The position numbers were made by a program, and so were the translations under genes. The notes under the pieces are model-generated. The model was not told where the DNA came from and did not search any database. It worked only from the letters and a program-made list of their open reading frames with translations. From MADRE3 sp963718195 (GTDB taxonomy: Bacteria > Desulfobacterota > Desulfobulbia > Desulfobulbales > Desulfocapsaceae), in the NCBI GenBank assembly GCA_963718195.1, contig CAVQYQ010000002.1, positions 28,309-92,308 on the forward strand: DNA of 64,000 bases, written 5' to 3'. Shown one piece after another: positions 62,990-64,000 of this stretch; positions within the stretch are counted from its first letter, which is position 1, and every line of letters begins with the position of its first letter.

Positions 62990-64000
62990 ATGGGACGATC
63001 GACCGGAAGTAAAATGCAATTATCTGCAATGATTTTTGCCGTACTCTTTTTACTGGTTTCAAGTGTGTCAGCTGCCGATAAGCCTGATCCTAAGACATCA
63101 GCTGTTCTGAAAGCAGCGGGAGGATCGCCTGGTGGGGTCGGTTTCGTTATCCTCACAGGTCTTTCCAAAGTAGTTTCAGAGTCTTATCCAAGGATTGAAG
63201 TGACTGTAGTTCCTGGTGGATTTGTCGGGAATCTGATGCGGACAAGTGTTGGTGAACTTGATATTGCTGTAACAACAATATCATTAGCTGCAATGGGCGA
63301 AAAAAAAGCTCCTCCGTATGATAAAGAAGACTTATCAAATGTCAGAGCTTTAATGTCTGCACAGAACAAATTCAACTTTTTTGCTGTAGTAAGAAAAGAC
63401 CTTGAAGCTGATAGTATAGGAGATCTTTTCACAAAGAAGTTGCCTGTGAAATTCGCCACTCTGCATAAGGGTACCGCAACCGAATTGGTTTGGGGGTCTA
63501 TCCTGAAATCACAGGGAATTGGCTGGGAAGATATTAAAAGTCAATGGGGTGGCAACGTAAGCTTTGTCTCGTGGGCTGATGGCGTAAATTTAGTAAAAGA
63601 CGGTCATGCAGACGGGATATTAGCAGTAGGTTCAAATAAAATTGGCTGGTTATTGGAACTTTCCCACGCGAGGGATCTCAAGATGTTGAAGTGGGATCCT
63701 GAAATTCTTGATTATGCCATGGACAATTTTGGTCTGCTTGAAGGAAAAATTCCAGCAGGAACCTATGTGGGTATAGAAGAAGATGTGGTCGTTCCCTACA
63801 CTCCATGTGAATTCGTCATCAATAAAGGTGTTCCAGATAACGTTGTAAAAGCTATTTTAACAGGTGCATTCGAGAATGCCGAAATGTTTTCAAAGCATCA
63901 TCCCAGCCTGTCAGAGTTCACCGCTGATGGAATGGCCAAAGGGCTGCGAATTCCACTTCATCCGGCAGCAGAAGCCTTCTACAAAGAGCACAGTATACCA
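62990..64000 (+). CDS. TAXI-family TRAP transporter solute-binding protein (3' end outside window)
   Basis: The first 337 residues of a periplasmic binding protein. A signal peptide (about residues 8-28, cleavage likely after VSSVSAA) precedes the TAXI-type domain: AAGGSPGGVGFVILTGLSKV, VVPGGFVGNLMRTSVGELDI and GTATELVWGSILKSQGI. TAXI proteins feed organic anions to TRAP permeases, whose genes would be expected just downstream. The ATG at 62990 follows GGAGGA. The frame is open to the last base of the window, so the C-terminus is missing. Confidence 0.9.
   Translation, partial: MGRSTGSKMQLSAMIFAVLFLLVSSVSAADKPDPKTSAVLKAAGGSPGGVGFVILTGLSKVVSESYPRIEVTVVPGGFVGNLMRTSVGELDIAVTTISLAAMGEKKAPPYDKEDLSNVRALMSAQNKFNFFAVVRKDLEADSIGDLFTKKLPVKFATLHKGTATELVWGSILKSQGIGWEDIKSQWGGNVSFVSWADGVNLVKDGHADGILAVGSNKIGWLLELSHARDLKMLKWDPEILDYAMDNFGLLEGKIPAGTYVGIEEDVVVPYTPCEFVINKGVPDNVVKAILTGAFENAEMFSKHHPSLSEFTADGMAKGLRIPLHPAAEAFYKEHSIP

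Overview
The window looks like chromosomal DNA of an anaerobic, sulfate- or sulfur-metabolising deltaproteobacterium (Desulfobacterota, most like the Desulfobulbales). This is inferred from the Hdr/MvhD/MetV/MetF cluster with a tandem HdrA, the argH-dapF-dapA-dapB order, a PerR-KatG oxidative-stress pair, a PurF with iron-sulfur type cysteines and a TAXI-type TRAP binding protein. No rRNA is present, so the taxon is inference only.

Layout. 1-7.6 kb: lysine/arginine biosynthesis (argH end, lipoprotein, dapF, dapA, dapB), folK, a YHS protein, transaldolase, a lytic transglycosylase and pgsA. 7.67-10.8 kb: tRNA-Leu followed by a 3.0-kb islet with a DUF6088/AbiEii toxin-antitoxin pair, bounded by copies of the tRNA 3' end; an IS3-family element lies just outside. 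12.3-20.1 kb: PP2C phosphatase, sulfotransferase, SixA, START-like protein, katG and perR. 20.5-30 kb: a sigma54 activator divergent from a TusA-like / HdrD-like / MetF-like / HdrA-HdrA / MvhD / MetV / MetF cluster, which probably forms a flavin-based methylene-tetrahydrofolate reductase complex. 30-34.6 kb: response regulator, ACT-like protein and two sensor kinases. 34.6-46 kb: methyltransferase, glyoxalase, HD-GYP and HEAT/cNMP-type signalling proteins, PfkB kinase, HD protein and REC-GGDEF protein, with two copies of a 142-bp MITE-like repeat. 46-52.4 kb: purF, M20 peptidase, ispDF, rnpB, zinc-ribbon protein, Nif3 and a CAT-anticodon tRNA. 52.5-58 kb: M48 peptidase, endonuclease IV, PilB/GspE ATPase, smpB and ssrA (tmRNA). 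58-61 kb: a second 3.0-kb islet, with a canonical AbiEi/AbiEii pair, bounded by copies of the tmRNA 3' end. 61.4-64 kb: TauE/SafE permease and a TAXI binding protein running off the window.

The most interesting observation is the pair of AbiE islets. Each follows an RNA gene, each is flanked by a direct repeat of that gene's 3' end, neither holds a recognisable integrase, and their repeat-to-repeat lengths are 2,997 and 2,998 bp. Both have decayed gene fragments on the left, an intact toxin-antitoxin operon on the right, and a pair of short direct repeats 11 bp apart near one end. A 35-nt piece of tmRNA 3' end lies inside the tRNA-Leu islet and links the two. I read them as non-autonomous integrative defence islets mobilised in trans.

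A caution: from about 20.5 to 34.6 kb nearly every gene is broken by single-base frame changes, although conserved motifs are intact on both sides of each break. There are also two breaks in the M48 peptidase gene. This is more like local consensus error than true decay, so those genes are described as whole, frame-interrupted coding regions.
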